A stretch of 64,000 nt of DNA, from NCBI RefSeq assembly GCF_014205335.1, contig NZ_JACHNH010000001.1:6070501-6134500 (forward strand). The letters are read 5' to 3'. The notes below the pieces were generated by a model. The model did not search any database, had not been told where the DNA came from, and worked only from the letters and a program-made list of their open reading frames with translations. Below are positions 34,518-43,156 of the stretch, piece by piece. The DNA is from Amorphoplanes digitatis. GTDB lineage: Bacteria > Actinomycetota > Actinomycetes > Mycobacteriales > Micromonosporaceae. Both the position numbers and the translations under genes were made by a program. The first letter of the stretch is position 1. Each line of letters starts with the position of its first letter.

Positions 34518-34531
34518 TGGGAGCGCTCCCA
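34518..34531. promoter_or_regulatory. CebR-type operator, exact 14-bp palindrome
   Basis: TGGGAGCGCTCCCA is a perfect palindrome and identical to the known binding site of CebR, the LacI-family cellulose/cellobiose repressor of streptomycetes. It stands 30 bp before the start of the CE3-CBM2 esterase gene, where a repressor would block the promoter. A possible -35 (TTGATT, 34488-34493) lies upstream. Control by cello-oligosaccharides is the inference. Confidence 0.8.
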
Positions 34532-34533
34532 TC

Positions 34534-34543
34534 GAAGCGCTTC
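34534..34543. promoter_or_regulatory. Second LacI-type half-site palindrome beside the CebR operator
   Basis: GAAGCGCTTC is a 10-bp palindrome with the AGCGCT core of LacI-family operators. Its centre lies exactly 14 bp from the centre of the CebR-type site. It may be a second, lower-affinity site or the operator of another LacI-family repressor. Confidence 0.45.
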
Positions 34544-34560
34544 AATGACGGAGGTTCGTG

Positions 34561-35631
34561 GTGAAGCGAAGAGGCCTGTTCGCCGCCCTGCTCGCGGCCG
34601 CTCTCGTCGTGACCGTGGCGCCGGTCGCGCACGCCGCCGCCACCGTCCGGATCATGGCGCTCGGCGACTCGATCACCGCCGGGCCGGGTTGCTGGCGCGC
34701 CAAGCTCTGGAACAGCCTCCAGACCGGCGGCTACACCGGCGTCGACTTCGTCGGCACCCAGTCCGACGGCGGCGGCTGCAACCCCGGCTACTCGTACGAC
34801 TTCGACCACGAGGGACACGGCGGGTTCTCGGCCACCGGGATCGCCGCCAACGACCAGCTACCGCCGTGGCTGGCCGCCGCCCGGCCGGACGTCGTCCTGA
34901 TGCACCTGGGCACCAACGACATGTGGGGCGGGTACATCCCGCTCCAGGACAAGCTGAGCGCGTTCACCAAGCTGATCGGCCAGATGCGCGCACAGAACTC
35001 CGCCATGAAGATCATCGTCGCGCAGATCATCCCGATGAGCGCCTCCGCCTGCGCCACCTGCCCGGCCGACGTGATGGCGCTCAACAACGCGCTGCCGTCC
35101 TGGGCGGCCGGCCTGACCACGGCCCAGTCGCCGATCGTCCTCGCCGACCTGTGGACCGGATACGACGCGGTCGCCGACAACGCCGACGGCGTCCACCCGA
35201 ACGACACCGGCTTCCGGAAGATGGCCGCGGCCTGGTATCCCGTGCTGGCGAGGGTGCTCGGCGGCACCACGACTCCCCCGACGACGACCCCGCCGACAAC
35301 GCCGCCCACGACAACGCCCCCTCCCACCGGCGCCTGCACGGCGACCTACCGGGTGGCCTCGCAATGGACGGGCGGCTTCCAGGGTGAGGTCATCGTCAGG
35401 AACGGCTCCTCGTCGGCCTCCACCGGCTGGACCGCGACCTTCACGTTCGCCAACGGCCAGGCCGTCAGCCAGGCGTGGAATGCCACGGTCACCCAGTCCG
35501 GCGCGACGGTCACCGCCCGCAATGTCGACTGGAACGGCCGGCTCGCCGCCGGCGGCACCGCGACCTTCGGCTTCCTCGCCTCGTCGACCGGCACCAACAC
35601 ACCCCCGGCCGCGACCTGCGCCCTGTCGTGA
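34561..35631 (+). CDS. Secreted CE3-like SGNH esterase with CBM2 module
   Basis: This 356-residue protein has a Sec signal peptide (to AHAA). The SGNH catalytic domain (about 28-235) carries GDSITAG (Ser), LGTNDMWGG (Gly/Asn block) and DGVHPND (Asp-His pair); this is the acetylxylan-esterase-like family CE3. A Thr/Pro linker leads to a C-terminal family 2 cellulose-binding module with the conserved Trp pattern (VASQWTGGFQGEV, ASTGWTATF, VDWNGRL) and bracketing cysteines. It should deacetylate plant polysaccharide while bound to cellulose. GTG at 34561 follows GGAGG by six bases. It is the first gene of a three-gene operon behind a CebR-type operator. Confidence 0.9.
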   Translation: MKRRGLFAALLAAALVVTVAPVAHAAATVRIMALGDSITAGPGCWRAKLWNSLQTGGYTGVDFVGTQSDGGGCNPGYSYDFDHEGHGGFSATGIAANDQLPPWLAAARPDVVLMHLGTNDMWGGYIPLQDKLSAFTKLIGQMRAQNSAMKIIVAQIIPMSASACATCPADVMALNNALPSWAAGLTTAQSPIVLADLWTGYDAVADNADGVHPNDTGFRKMAAAWYPVLARVLGGTTTPPTTTPPTTPPTTTPPPTGACTATYRVASQWTGGFQGEVIVRNGSSSASTGWTATFTFANGQAVSQAWNATVTQSGATVTARNVDWNGRLAAGGTATFGFLASSTGTNTPPAATCALS

Positions 35632-35657
35632 CCGCATTCCCCTCGAAGGAGCATGCG

Positions 35658-38138
35658 ATGCGACTCGGCTTCGCCGTGGCAGTCACCACCGTGGCGTTCC
35701 TGATCCTCGGGCCGACGGCGGCTCCGGCCGCCGCGGAGCCACCCGCACCGCCCGGCGCCACGCTCGCCGACGTACCGCCGATGGGGTTCAACAACTGGAA
35801 CGCGTTCGGGTGCGAGGTCAACGAGGCGCTCATCGAACAGACCGCCGACATCTTCGTCTCGTCCGGGCTCAAGGACGCCGGATACGTCTATGTCAACATC
35901 GACGACTGCTGGTCGCAGCGCGAGCGCGGCGCGGACGGCAGGCTCGTCGCCGATCCGGTCAAGTTCCCGAACGGCATCCAGGGCGTCGCCGATTACGTGC
36001 ACGGCAAGGGCCTGAAGCTCGGCATCTACGGCGACGCCGGCACCAAGACCTGTGCCGGGTACCCGGGCAGCCTCGGCCACGAGGAGCTGGACGCCCGGAC
36101 CTGGGCCGGGTGGGGCGTCGACTACCTCAAGTACGACAACTGCAACAACCAGTCCGACGGGTCGCAGGCCGACTACGTCCGCCGGTACACCGCCATGCGG
36201 GACGCGATCGCCGCGGCCGGCCGCCCGATGGTCTATTCGATCTGCGAGTGGGGCACGTCCAAGCCGTGGACCTGGGCGCCCGGCGTCGGGCAGCTGTGGC
36301 GCACCACCGGCGACATCAGCGACAACTGGCCGAGCCTGCGCTCGATCATCGCGCAGAACGCGCCGCTGTACCCGTACGCCGGCCCGGGTCACTGGAACGA
36401 CCCGGACATGCTGGAGATCGGCAACGGCGAGATGACCGGCACCGAGTACCGCACGCACATGAGCATGTGGGCGATGATGGCGGCGCCCCTGATCATCGGC
36501 ACCGACCTGCGCACGGCCTCCGCCGAGACGCTCGCGATCCTCGGCAACCGGGAGATCATCGCGGTCGACCAGGACCGGCTGGGCGTGCAGGGCCGGGTGG
36601 TCTCCGACGACGCCGGCCTGATGGTGCTGGACAAGCCGCTGGCCAACGGCGATCACGCGATCGCGTTGTACAACTCTACGGACACGCTCGCCACGGTCGG
36701 CGTCGCGGCGTCGGCGACCGGGCTGCGCCGCGCACCGGCGTACCAGATGCGGGATCTTTGGACCGGCGGCGTGGTGCAGGCGAAGACGACGATCTCGGCG
36801 GCGGTCCCGGCGCACGGCACGGTGGTCTACCGCGTGCGGCCGCTGACCGGCCCGCACGCGGTGGCACCGTCGGTCACGGTGGGCGCATCCCTGCCGACCC
36901 TCATTTCGGGTACGGGCGGAGCGACGCTCTCGGCGACCGTGACCAACCGGGGCACCGGCGAGCTGCGCGATGTGGCCGTCACCGCGCAGGGACCGGCCGG
37001 CTGGACGCTGACCGCGACCACACCCACCACCGGGCGGCGCCTGCGCACCGACAAATCGCTGGCCGTGACCTGGACGGTCGGGGTGCCCGAGGGTACGCCC
37101 GCCGGCCGCTACCCGATCGCGCTGACCGCCACATACGGGTGGGGGCCACCGGGCCGAACCGCGCACAGCGACAGCGAGCTGGTCAGCACCGTCGTCACGG
37201 CGCCGGCCGACGGCAACCGCCACCTGGGCACCATCGCGCCGGTCGACTCCCACAACGCCCGCGGCCCGGTCGAGGTCGACCAGAGCAACGGCGGCGAGGC
37301 GGGCGGCGACGGCTCGCTCATCACGCTCGCCGGCCGGGTGTACACCCGGGGCCTCGGCACCACGACGGCCAGCGAGATCCGCTACTACCTCGGCGGCCGC
37401 TGCTCCCGGCTGAGCACCGACGTCGGAATCGACGACGCGGCGCCGAGCACCGTCCCGGCCACGTTCACCGTGTACGCCGACGCAACGGCGGCGGCGACCA
37501 GCGGCCCGGTCAACTCCGGTGACACACCGAGGAGCCTGGTCGCCGACCTCACCGGCGCCACCTGGCTGCGGCTGGTCACGGCCTCCGGCGACGGCGGCAC
37601 CGGCGCACCCACCGCCGTGGCGACCGACTGGGCCGCGCCCGTGCTCACCTGCGGCGGCGCCGCGCCGGACGATCCGGTGCTGCCCGAGTCGCGCACGCTG
37701 TACTCGTTCGAGTCCGGCACCGACGGCTGGACGACGGCCAACCCGCCGGACGGCGAGGGCGTGGCCCGGTCCGCCGACTTCCACACCGACGGCGCATACG
37801 GGCTGGCGGTCACCACGTCCGCCGGCGGCAACTGGTTCGGCAGCAGGCCGGACACGCCGCTGGACCTGTCCGGGCGTACCACGTTCAAGTTCGACCTGCG
37901 GGCCGGCGGCACCGGGACCGTCGGTGAGATCGCCGTCCAGGTCGGCAGCGCCGGATCGTGGTGCCAGGGCGGGTTCTGGACCTGGACCAACCCCGGCGCC
38001 AGCCGGACGATCACCCGCCACCTCACCGACATCGACTGCCCGCTCGGGGTGACGCTGGACCTGAGCCAGGTCACCGGCATCTGGATATTCCTGAACACCG
38101 GCGGTGTGCACCACGTCGACAACCTGCGCGTCGAATAG
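35658..38138 (+). CDS. Secreted GH27 alpha-galactosidase with NPCBM modules
   Basis: This 826-residue exported enzyme has a GH27 catalytic barrel: PMGFNNWNAFGC, YLKYDNC with the nucleophile Asp160, and WRTTGDISDNW with the acid/base Asp219. A beta-sandwich domain, an NPCBM-associated (NEW3) Ig-like domain (about 400-500), an NPCBM sugar-binding domain (about 515-670) and a C-terminal jelly-roll module (about 685-826) follow. It should remove alpha-galactose from galactomannan or related side chains outside the cell. ATG at 35658 follows GAAGGAG, 26 bp after the CE3 gene, so it shares the CebR-type control. Confidence 0.92.
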   Translation: MRLGFAVAVTTVAFLILGPTAAPAAAEPPAPPGATLADVPPMGFNNWNAFGCEVNEALIEQTADIFVSSGLKDAGYVYVNIDDCWSQRERGADGRLVADPVKFPNGIQGVADYVHGKGLKLGIYGDAGTKTCAGYPGSLGHEELDARTWAGWGVDYLKYDNCNNQSDGSQADYVRRYTAMRDAIAAAGRPMVYSICEWGTSKPWTWAPGVGQLWRTTGDISDNWPSLRSIIAQNAPLYPYAGPGHWNDPDMLEIGNGEMTGTEYRTHMSMWAMMAAPLIIGTDLRTASAETLAILGNREIIAVDQDRLGVQGRVVSDDAGLMVLDKPLANGDHAIALYNSTDTLATVGVAASATGLRRAPAYQMRDLWTGGVVQAKTTISAAVPAHGTVVYRVRPLTGPHAVAPSVTVGASLPTLISGTGGATLSATVTNRGTGELRDVAVTAQGPAGWTLTATTPTTGRRLRTDKSLAVTWTVGVPEGTPAGRYPIALTATYGWGPPGRTAHSDSELVSTVVTAPADGNRHLGTIAPVDSHNARGPVEVDQSNGGEAGGDGSLITLAGRVYTRGLGTTTASEIRYYLGGRCSRLSTDVGIDDAAPSTVPATFTVYADATAAATSGPVNSGDTPRSLVADLTGATWLRLVTASGDGGTGAPTAVATDWAAPVLTCGGAAPDDPVLPESRTLYSFESGTDGWTTANPPDGEGVARSADFHTDGAYGLAVTTSAGGNWFGSRPDTPLDLSGRTTFKFDLRAGGTGTVGEIAVQVGSAGSWCQGGFWTWTNPGASRTITRHLTDIDCPLGVTLDLSQVTGIWIFLNTGGVHHVDNLRVE

Positions 38139-38147
38139 AGGCCAGTC

Positions 38148-39368
38148 ATGAGAATGCTCCGGCAGGCGCTGTGCCTGCTCGCCGCCACCGTCACCCTCAC
38201 GACCACCACCGGGTACACCGCGGCGGCGGCACCGCCGACAGGCCCGTGGACCGGCGGCTGGTCGACCAGCCCGCAGCGCGAGGCCGGCCCGGTCTTCACC
38301 GATCAGACGCTGCGGATGTTCGTCCACCCGACGCTGGGCGGCTCCCCGATCCGGGTCCGCCTGGCCAACACGTTCGGCACGAAGGACGTCACCTTCAAGG
38401 CGATCAACGTGGCCCGCGCGGTCACGGCCGGCTCCGCCGACCTCGTCGCCGGCACCGCACGGCGGGTGACTTTCGGCGGCCGGACCTCCGTGACGGTGCC
38501 GGTGGGCACCTCACGCCTCAGCGACCCGGTGAACCTGAGCGTCGGCGTCGGCCAGGACCTCGCCGTCGACCTCTACGTCACCGCGGGCGGTGACGCCACC
38601 GCGATCACCGGACACGACGCCGCACAGGGCACCCAGTTCGTCGCGGCCGGCAACCAGGCCGGCGCCGCGGGCGGCGCGTTCACCGGCACCGTGAACTCCA
38701 CGTTCTGGCTGGCCGGCGTCGACGTCCGGCCCGCCCGGCCGGTACGGGGCAGCATCGTGGCGCTCGGCGACTCGATCACCGACGGGGCGTACACCACCTG
38801 GAACGGCAACGACCGCTGGACCGACGTCCTGGCCGCGCGGCTGCGGGCGCTGCCGCCGGACCGCCACCTCGGCGTGCTCAACCAGGGGATCGGCGGCAAC
38901 CAGGTACTCACCGACCGCACCGACTGCTGCGGCGCCGGCACCAGCGTCTCCGCGCTGAAGCGCCTCGACGACGACGTGCTGCGCCAGACCCGGGCGAGGT
39001 ACCTGATCCTGGCCGACGGCATCAACGACATCGGATACCACGCCGACGCCGACGCCCTCATCGCCGCGATGACGACGATCGCCCGTCGGTCACACGCCGC
39101 CGGCATCAGGGTGATCGGCGCGACCATCACCCCGTACGGCTGCGACGGCGGCTGCTTCGACACCGAGCAGGAGGCGACCCGGCAGAAGGTCAACGCCTTC
39201 GTCCGGACCAGCCGCCTCTTCGACGGGATGGCCGACTTCGACGCGGCAATCCGCGATCCGCAGAACCCCAGCCGGGTGCTCCCCGCCTACCAGGCGGACC
39301 CGCTGCACCCGAACATCGCCGGCCAGAAGGCGATGGCCGACTCCGTCGACCTCAACCTCTTCCGCTGA
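38148..39368 (+). CDS. Secreted SGNH-family esterase (XynE-like)
   Basis: This 406-residue protein has a Sec signal peptide and an N-terminal beta-sandwich (about 35-195), followed by an SGNH hydrolase domain: ALGDSITDGAYTTWNGNDRW (Ser block), NQGIGGNQVL (Gly/Asn block) and ADPLHPNIAG (Asp-His). This two-domain layout is known from XynE-like esterases. It probably deacetylates hemicellulose or pectin fragments. It begins nine bases after the alpha-galactosidase stop, so it is the last gene of the operon, and a hairpin at 39386-39420 ends the transcript. Confidence 0.88.
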   Translation: MRMLRQALCLLAATVTLTTTTGYTAAAAPPTGPWTGGWSTSPQREAGPVFTDQTLRMFVHPTLGGSPIRVRLANTFGTKDVTFKAINVARAVTAGSADLVAGTARRVTFGGRTSVTVPVGTSRLSDPVNLSVGVGQDLAVDLYVTAGGDATAITGHDAAQGTQFVAAGNQAGAAGGAFTGTVNSTFWLAGVDVRPARPVRGSIVALGDSITDGAYTTWNGNDRWTDVLAARLRALPPDRHLGVLNQGIGGNQVLTDRTDCCGAGTSVSALKRLDDDVLRQTRARYLILADGINDIGYHADADALIAAMTTIARRSHAAGIRVIGATITPYGCDGGCFDTEQEATRQKVNAFVRTSRLFDGMADFDAAIRDPQNPSRVLPAYQADPLHPNIAGQKAMADSVDLNLFR

Positions 39369-39385
39369 CAAACCACGTCCGGTAA

Positions 39386-39420
39386 CCCGCGGGGATGACC
39401 GTCGGCGCCATCCCCGCGGG
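39386..39420. terminator. 12-bp hairpin terminator after the esterase operon
   Basis: CCCGCGGGGATG (39386-39397) pairs with CATCCCCGCGGG (39409-39420) across an 11-base loop. It closes the CE3/GH27/SGNH operon, and from the other strand the small exported protein gene. Confidence 0.75.
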
Positions 39421-39428
39421 AGCTCCGG

Positions 39429-39677
39429 TTACAGGTTGCAGGTCTCGGTGCCGTCCGGGTTCGAGGACATGCCTCCACCCTGTTCGGTGCACCACTGGTC
39501 CAGCCATCCACCGGGGCCGGTCCGGCCCGCCTCGATCGTCGTGCCGGCACCGGCGTCGGCGGAGGCGTGCACCACCGCGATGCCGCTCAGGCCGGCGGCC
39601 GCCGCCGCGATGAGGCTGAACGTGCGCACCAGGTCGCGCCAGCTACGGCCGCGGTGATCAGGATTGGCGATGGTCAT
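39429..39677 (-). CDS. Small exported protein, 82 aa, unknown function
   Basis: The frame begins MTIANPDHRGRSWRD after a GGGAGGAC ribosome site and has one hydrophobic segment (LIAAAAAGLSGIAVV) that is either a signal peptide or an anchor. The mature part has two cysteines near the end (WCTEQ and ETCNL) and a Gly-rich middle. No family is recognised. It is divergent from the lipase gene and ends next to the 39386-39420 hairpin. The real ribosome site and the Cys pair support a true gene. Confidence 0.6.
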   Translation of the reverse strand: MTIANPDHRGRSWRDLVRTFSLIAAAAAGLSGIAVVHASADAGAGTTIEAGRTGPGGWLDQWCTEQGGGMSSNPDGTETCNL

Positions 39678-39840
39678 ACCGATGTCCTCCCGGATGCTTC
39701 GTCGCCGGCGTCGATGCCGGACGTCCGCCGAAGACGATCCGGCCCCTGTGCCCGGTTCGGAAGGCGCTACGGGGTTGTCCGGACAAGCCCGTACAGGCCC
39801 GAGTGAGAAATGAAGGCCCTGGAACTTCTCATTTGTAATA

Positions 39841-39856
39841 GTTACCGTCCGGTAAC
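39841..39856. promoter_or_regulatory. Inverted repeat in the divergent lipase promoter region
   Basis: GTTACCG and CGGTAAC are exact inverted arms separated by two bases. They lie in the 233-bp gap between the small exported protein gene and the lipase gene, close to an AT-rich block (CATTTGTAATAG) that may be a -10 region. A regulator site is likely; the regulator is unknown. Confidence 0.4.
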
Positions 39857-39910
39857 CGCGCGGCCACATCCCCGCAACGAGTGGATCGCGCTGAGCCGAC
39901 GGAGGCCGCC

Positions 39911-41245
39911 ATGTCCACCCGCACCCGCATATCCGCTGCGCTGTTGACCGCATCGATCGTGGGCGCGGGCATCGCACCCCTTCCCGCCGGGGCCGCCGAC
40001 AACGTCGTCACGTCCCGGGGCATCCCGATTCCCGCCTTCTACACGCCGCCCTCGACGCTGCCCGCGGAGAACGGCGCGCTGATCCGCACCGAGCCCCTGC
40101 CGCTGGCCCTGTCGTTGCCGGGCATCAACGGCCGGCTGCCCGGCGACGCGACCCGGATCATGTACAGGTCCACCGATTCGGGCGGCGGGCCGGTCGCCGT
40201 CACCGGGGCCTACCTCGAACCGGCCGCGCCCTGGCTGGGGTTGGGACCACGCCCGCTGGTCGTCCTCGCGCCCGGCACCATGGGCCAGGGCGACCAGTGC
40301 TCCACCTCCCTGGCCCTGCAACACGGCCTGATCCTGGGAATCGGCCAGGAACAGTCCACCGTGTCGATCGGCTACGAGATCCTGGCCATCTACCGGCTCC
40401 TCGCGCAGGGCATCGCCGTCGTGCAGACCGACTACATCGGGCTCGGCACCACCGACCGGCTGCACACCTACATCAACCGCGTGGACTCCGGGCACGCCGT
40501 GCTTGACGCCGCCCGGGCGGCCAAGGCACTCCCGGACACCTCGGTCACCGCCAGGTCGGCCGTCGGCCTGTACGGGTACAGCCAGGGCGGCGGCGCGGTG
40601 GCCTCGGCCGCGGAACTCCAGTCGTCGTACGCGCCCGACGTGCGGCTGAAGGCCACCTACGCGGGCGCGCCACCGGCCGACATCGCCGACGTCACGGCGG
40701 CGATCGACGGCAGCGAGCTGGCGGGTGCGCTGGGCTGGTCGGTGAACGGGTTCGTCCAGTCCGAGCCGGACCTGCGACCGCTGCTCGACCGGCACCTCAG
40801 CGACACCGGCCGGGCCGTGCTCAAGGACCTCTCCACCATGTGCGTCGGTGACGCGCTCTTCGCATACGGCAACCGGCACAGCTCGCAGTGGACGGTGAAC
40901 GGCGAGTCCGTGGTCGACATCATCCGGGCCGAACCGCTGCTGCGGGACTACCTCGGCGCGCAGCGCGTCGGCAACCGCAAGCCGGCCGGCATCGTCCGGG
41001 TGGCCACCGGCGTCTTCGACAATGCCGTACCGCACGGCCAGGCCCGGACGCTGGCCGTCGACTGGTGCCGGCTCGGCGGCGACGTCGTCTACGCACCGGT
41101 CGTCCTGCCCGATGCCGGCAACCCGCTGCTGAACCACTTCGGACCGCTGGTGACCGACCAGGGCACGGCCGTGGACTGGCTCGCCCACCGGCTCGCGGGC
41201 CTGCCGGCACCGTCCACCTGCGCGATCCTGCCCCTCCAGCCATGA
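39911..41245 (+). CDS. Secreted lipase (LIP family, triacylglycerol lipase-like)
   Basis: This 444-residue protein has a Sec signal peptide (to AGAA) and the fungal/actinobacterial secretory lipase pattern: VVLAPGTMGQGDQC (oxyanion region), VQTDYIGLGT, and GLYGYSQGGGAVAS with the Ser nucleophile. NPLLNHFGP late in the chain carries the probable catalytic His. Cysteines at DQCSTS, STMCVG, VDWCRL and PSTCAI can form the family disulfides. ATG at 39911 follows GGAGG. It is a single gene with an inverted repeat in its promoter region. Confidence 0.85.
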   Translation: MSTRTRISAALLTASIVGAGIAPLPAGAADNVVTSRGIPIPAFYTPPSTLPAENGALIRTEPLPLALSLPGINGRLPGDATRIMYRSTDSGGGPVAVTGAYLEPAAPWLGLGPRPLVVLAPGTMGQGDQCSTSLALQHGLILGIGQEQSTVSIGYEILAIYRLLAQGIAVVQTDYIGLGTTDRLHTYINRVDSGHAVLDAARAAKALPDTSVTARSAVGLYGYSQGGGAVASAAELQSSYAPDVRLKATYAGAPPADIADVTAAIDGSELAGALGWSVNGFVQSEPDLRPLLDRHLSDTGRAVLKDLSTMCVGDALFAYGNRHSSQWTVNGESVVDIIRAEPLLRDYLGAQRVGNRKPAGIVRVATGVFDNAVPHGQARTLAVDWCRLGGDVVYAPVVLPDAGNPLLNHFGPLVTDQGTAVDWLAHRLAGLPAPSTCAILPLQP

Positions 41246-41347
41246 CCGGGTGCCTAAGAATATAAGCATTTCAATATCTTGTTTCCGGCGGCGGTTCCTG
41301 TTCTCCTACGGCCAGCCGTGAATCGGCCTCGACCATAGGAGCACCGC

Positions 41348-43102
41348 ATGAGACTCAGAACGGTGACGGCAGGACCTGCCCTAGCTGTTTTCGCCGCGGC
41401 GACGCTGGCGCTCACCGCGCAGCCGGCGGCGGCCGCGCCCGGCGGAGCGCCGTCCGGCTCATCCACGCCGGCATCCAGCGCCGCCCTGCTGGCCGCTCCG
41501 CCGGCCGTCCCTCTCGCCAACGTCCAGGCACACTTGCAGCAACTGCAGAACTTCGCCACCAGCAACGGCGGCAACCGGGCCACCGGCACCGGGGGTCACA
41601 CCGCGACAACGACATATCTCCAGCAGAAGCTGCAAGCGGCCGGCTACACCGTCACCATGCAGACCTGCACCACGTGCAACGGCTCCGCGAAGAACGTCAT
41701 CGCCGACTGGCCGGGCGGCAACACCAGCAACACCTACATGATCGGCGGACACTCCGACGGCGTGTCGGCCGGTCCCGGCATCAACGACGACGGCTCCGGC
41801 ACGGCCTCACTGCTCGAGGTCGCGCTCCAGCTGGCCGCGAGCAACCCGACGATGACCAACCACCTCCGGTTCGGCTTCTGGGCCGGCGAGGAGCAGGGGC
41901 TGATCGGCTCCAAGTTCTACATCAACTCGCTGACCACGGCCCAGAAGTCCGCGATCAAGGCGTACGGCTCGTTCGACATGGTCGCCTCCACCAACGGCGG
42001 CTACTTCGTCACCGGCACCGACGCGGTCGCCGTGAAGCTGCGCGAGTACTTCACCTCGATCAACGTAGCGACCGAGACGTCGACCGAGTGCTGTAGCGAC
42101 GACGGCTCGTTCCGCAACGGCGGCATCCCGGCGTCGCTCAACTTCACCGGGGCCAGTTACACGAAGACCAGCGCGCAGGTGACCAAGTGGGGCGGCACCG
42201 CCGGGCAGCCGTACGACCCCTGCTACCACAAGGCCTGCGACTCCTACCCGTCGAACATCAACACCACCTCGCTGGGCCGCTGGGCCAACGCCGAGATGTA
42301 CGCCGCGTGGACCCTCACCACGAGCACGTCGACGGCCAACGACTTCTCGGTGTCGCTCAGCCCGAGCGCGGGCTCGGTGAACCCGGGCTCCTCGGCCACG
42401 GCCACCGTGAACACCGCCACCACGTCGGGCAGCGCGCAGACCGTCGCGCTGACGAGTTCCGGTGCTCCCGCCGGCGTCTCGGTGAGCTTCAGTCCCGCGT
42501 CGGTCACGTCGGGTGGATCGTCGACAATGACCGTCGCGACCACCACGGCCGCCGCGGCCGGTTCGTACACCATCACCGTGACGGGAACGGGCTCGGCGTC
42601 CCACAGCGCCTCGTACACGCTGACGGTCAACGGGACCGGCGGGTGCACCGGCGCCGGCCAGAAGCTCGGAAATCCCGGCTTCGAGACGGCGACGACACCG
42701 TGGACCGCTTCGACCGGGGTCATCGGCGCGAACACCGGCGACGGAGCGCCGCGAACCGGCACCCGTAGCGCGTGGCTCAACGGCAATGGTTCGACGAATA
42801 CCGAAACCCTGTCCCAGTCGGTGACCCTTCCCACCGGCTGCAGCTCCTACACGCTGTCCTTCTACCTGAAGATCATCACGACGGAGACGACCACCAGCGT
42901 CCAGTACGACAAACTGACCGTGAAGGCCGGCACCACCACGTTGCAGGTGTTCTCCAACCTCAACGCCAGCGCGTACACCCTGCGCTCGTACAACCTGGCC
43001 GCCTTCGCCGGGCAGACCGTCACCCTCACCTTCACCGGGGTCGAGGACTCCTCGCTGAAGACGTCGTTCGTCATCGACGACACCGCGCTCAACGTCAGCT
43101 GA
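41348..43102 (+). CDS. Secreted M28-family aminopeptidase with Ig-like and C-terminal modules
   Basis: This 584-residue exported enzyme has a signal peptide, a propeptide-like Ala/Pro/Ser region and an M28 domain (about 60-320) with di-zinc ligands His135 (GGHSDGV), Asp147/148 (INDDGSG), Glu181-182 (GEEQG), Asp210 (GSFDMVAS) and His294 (CYHKACD). An Ig-like Ser/Thr-rich domain (about 335-430) and a jelly-roll domain (about 435-584, LGNPGFETATTPW start) follow. The layout matches Streptomyces-type secreted leucyl aminopeptidases with extra surface modules. ATG follows AGGAG. A 14-bp hairpin terminates it. Confidence 0.9.
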   Translation: MRLRTVTAGPALAVFAAATLALTAQPAAAAPGGAPSGSSTPASSAALLAAPPAVPLANVQAHLQQLQNFATSNGGNRATGTGGHTATTTYLQQKLQAAGYTVTMQTCTTCNGSAKNVIADWPGGNTSNTYMIGGHSDGVSAGPGINDDGSGTASLLEVALQLAASNPTMTNHLRFGFWAGEEQGLIGSKFYINSLTTAQKSAIKAYGSFDMVASTNGGYFVTGTDAVAVKLREYFTSINVATETSTECCSDDGSFRNGGIPASLNFTGASYTKTSAQVTKWGGTAGQPYDPCYHKACDSYPSNINTTSLGRWANAEMYAAWTLTTSTSTANDFSVSLSPSAGSVNPGSSATATVNTATTSGSAQTVALTSSGAPAGVSVSFSPASVTSGGSSTMTVATTTAAAAGSYTITVTGTGSASHSASYTLTVNGTGGCTGAGQKLGNPGFETATTPWTASTGVIGANTGDGAPRTGTRSAWLNGNGSTNTETLSQSVTLPTGCSSYTLSFYLKIITTETTTSVQYDKLTVKAGTTTLQVFSNLNASAYTLRSYNLAAFAGQTVTLTFTGVEDSSLKTSFVIDDTALNVS

Positions 43103-43112
43103 CGGCAACCGG

Positions 43113-43150
43113 TCGATGCCGCAGGGCGGGCCACCACCCTGCGGCATCGA
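43113..43150. terminator. Perfect 14-bp bidirectional hairpin terminator
   Basis: TCGATGCCGCAGGG (43113-43126) pairs exactly with CCCTGCGGCATCGA (43137-43150) across a ten-base loop. It separates the aminopeptidase gene from the convergent beta-propeller genes. Confidence 0.8.
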
Positions 43151-43156
43151 CCCGGC

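Noticed and set aside
35346..38327. A very long open frame antisense to the CE3/GH27 genes
   Set aside because: It is Arg/Gly/Val-rich without any domain, has no ribosome site and mirrors the codons of well supported genes on the other strand; GC-rich DNA gives many such frames.
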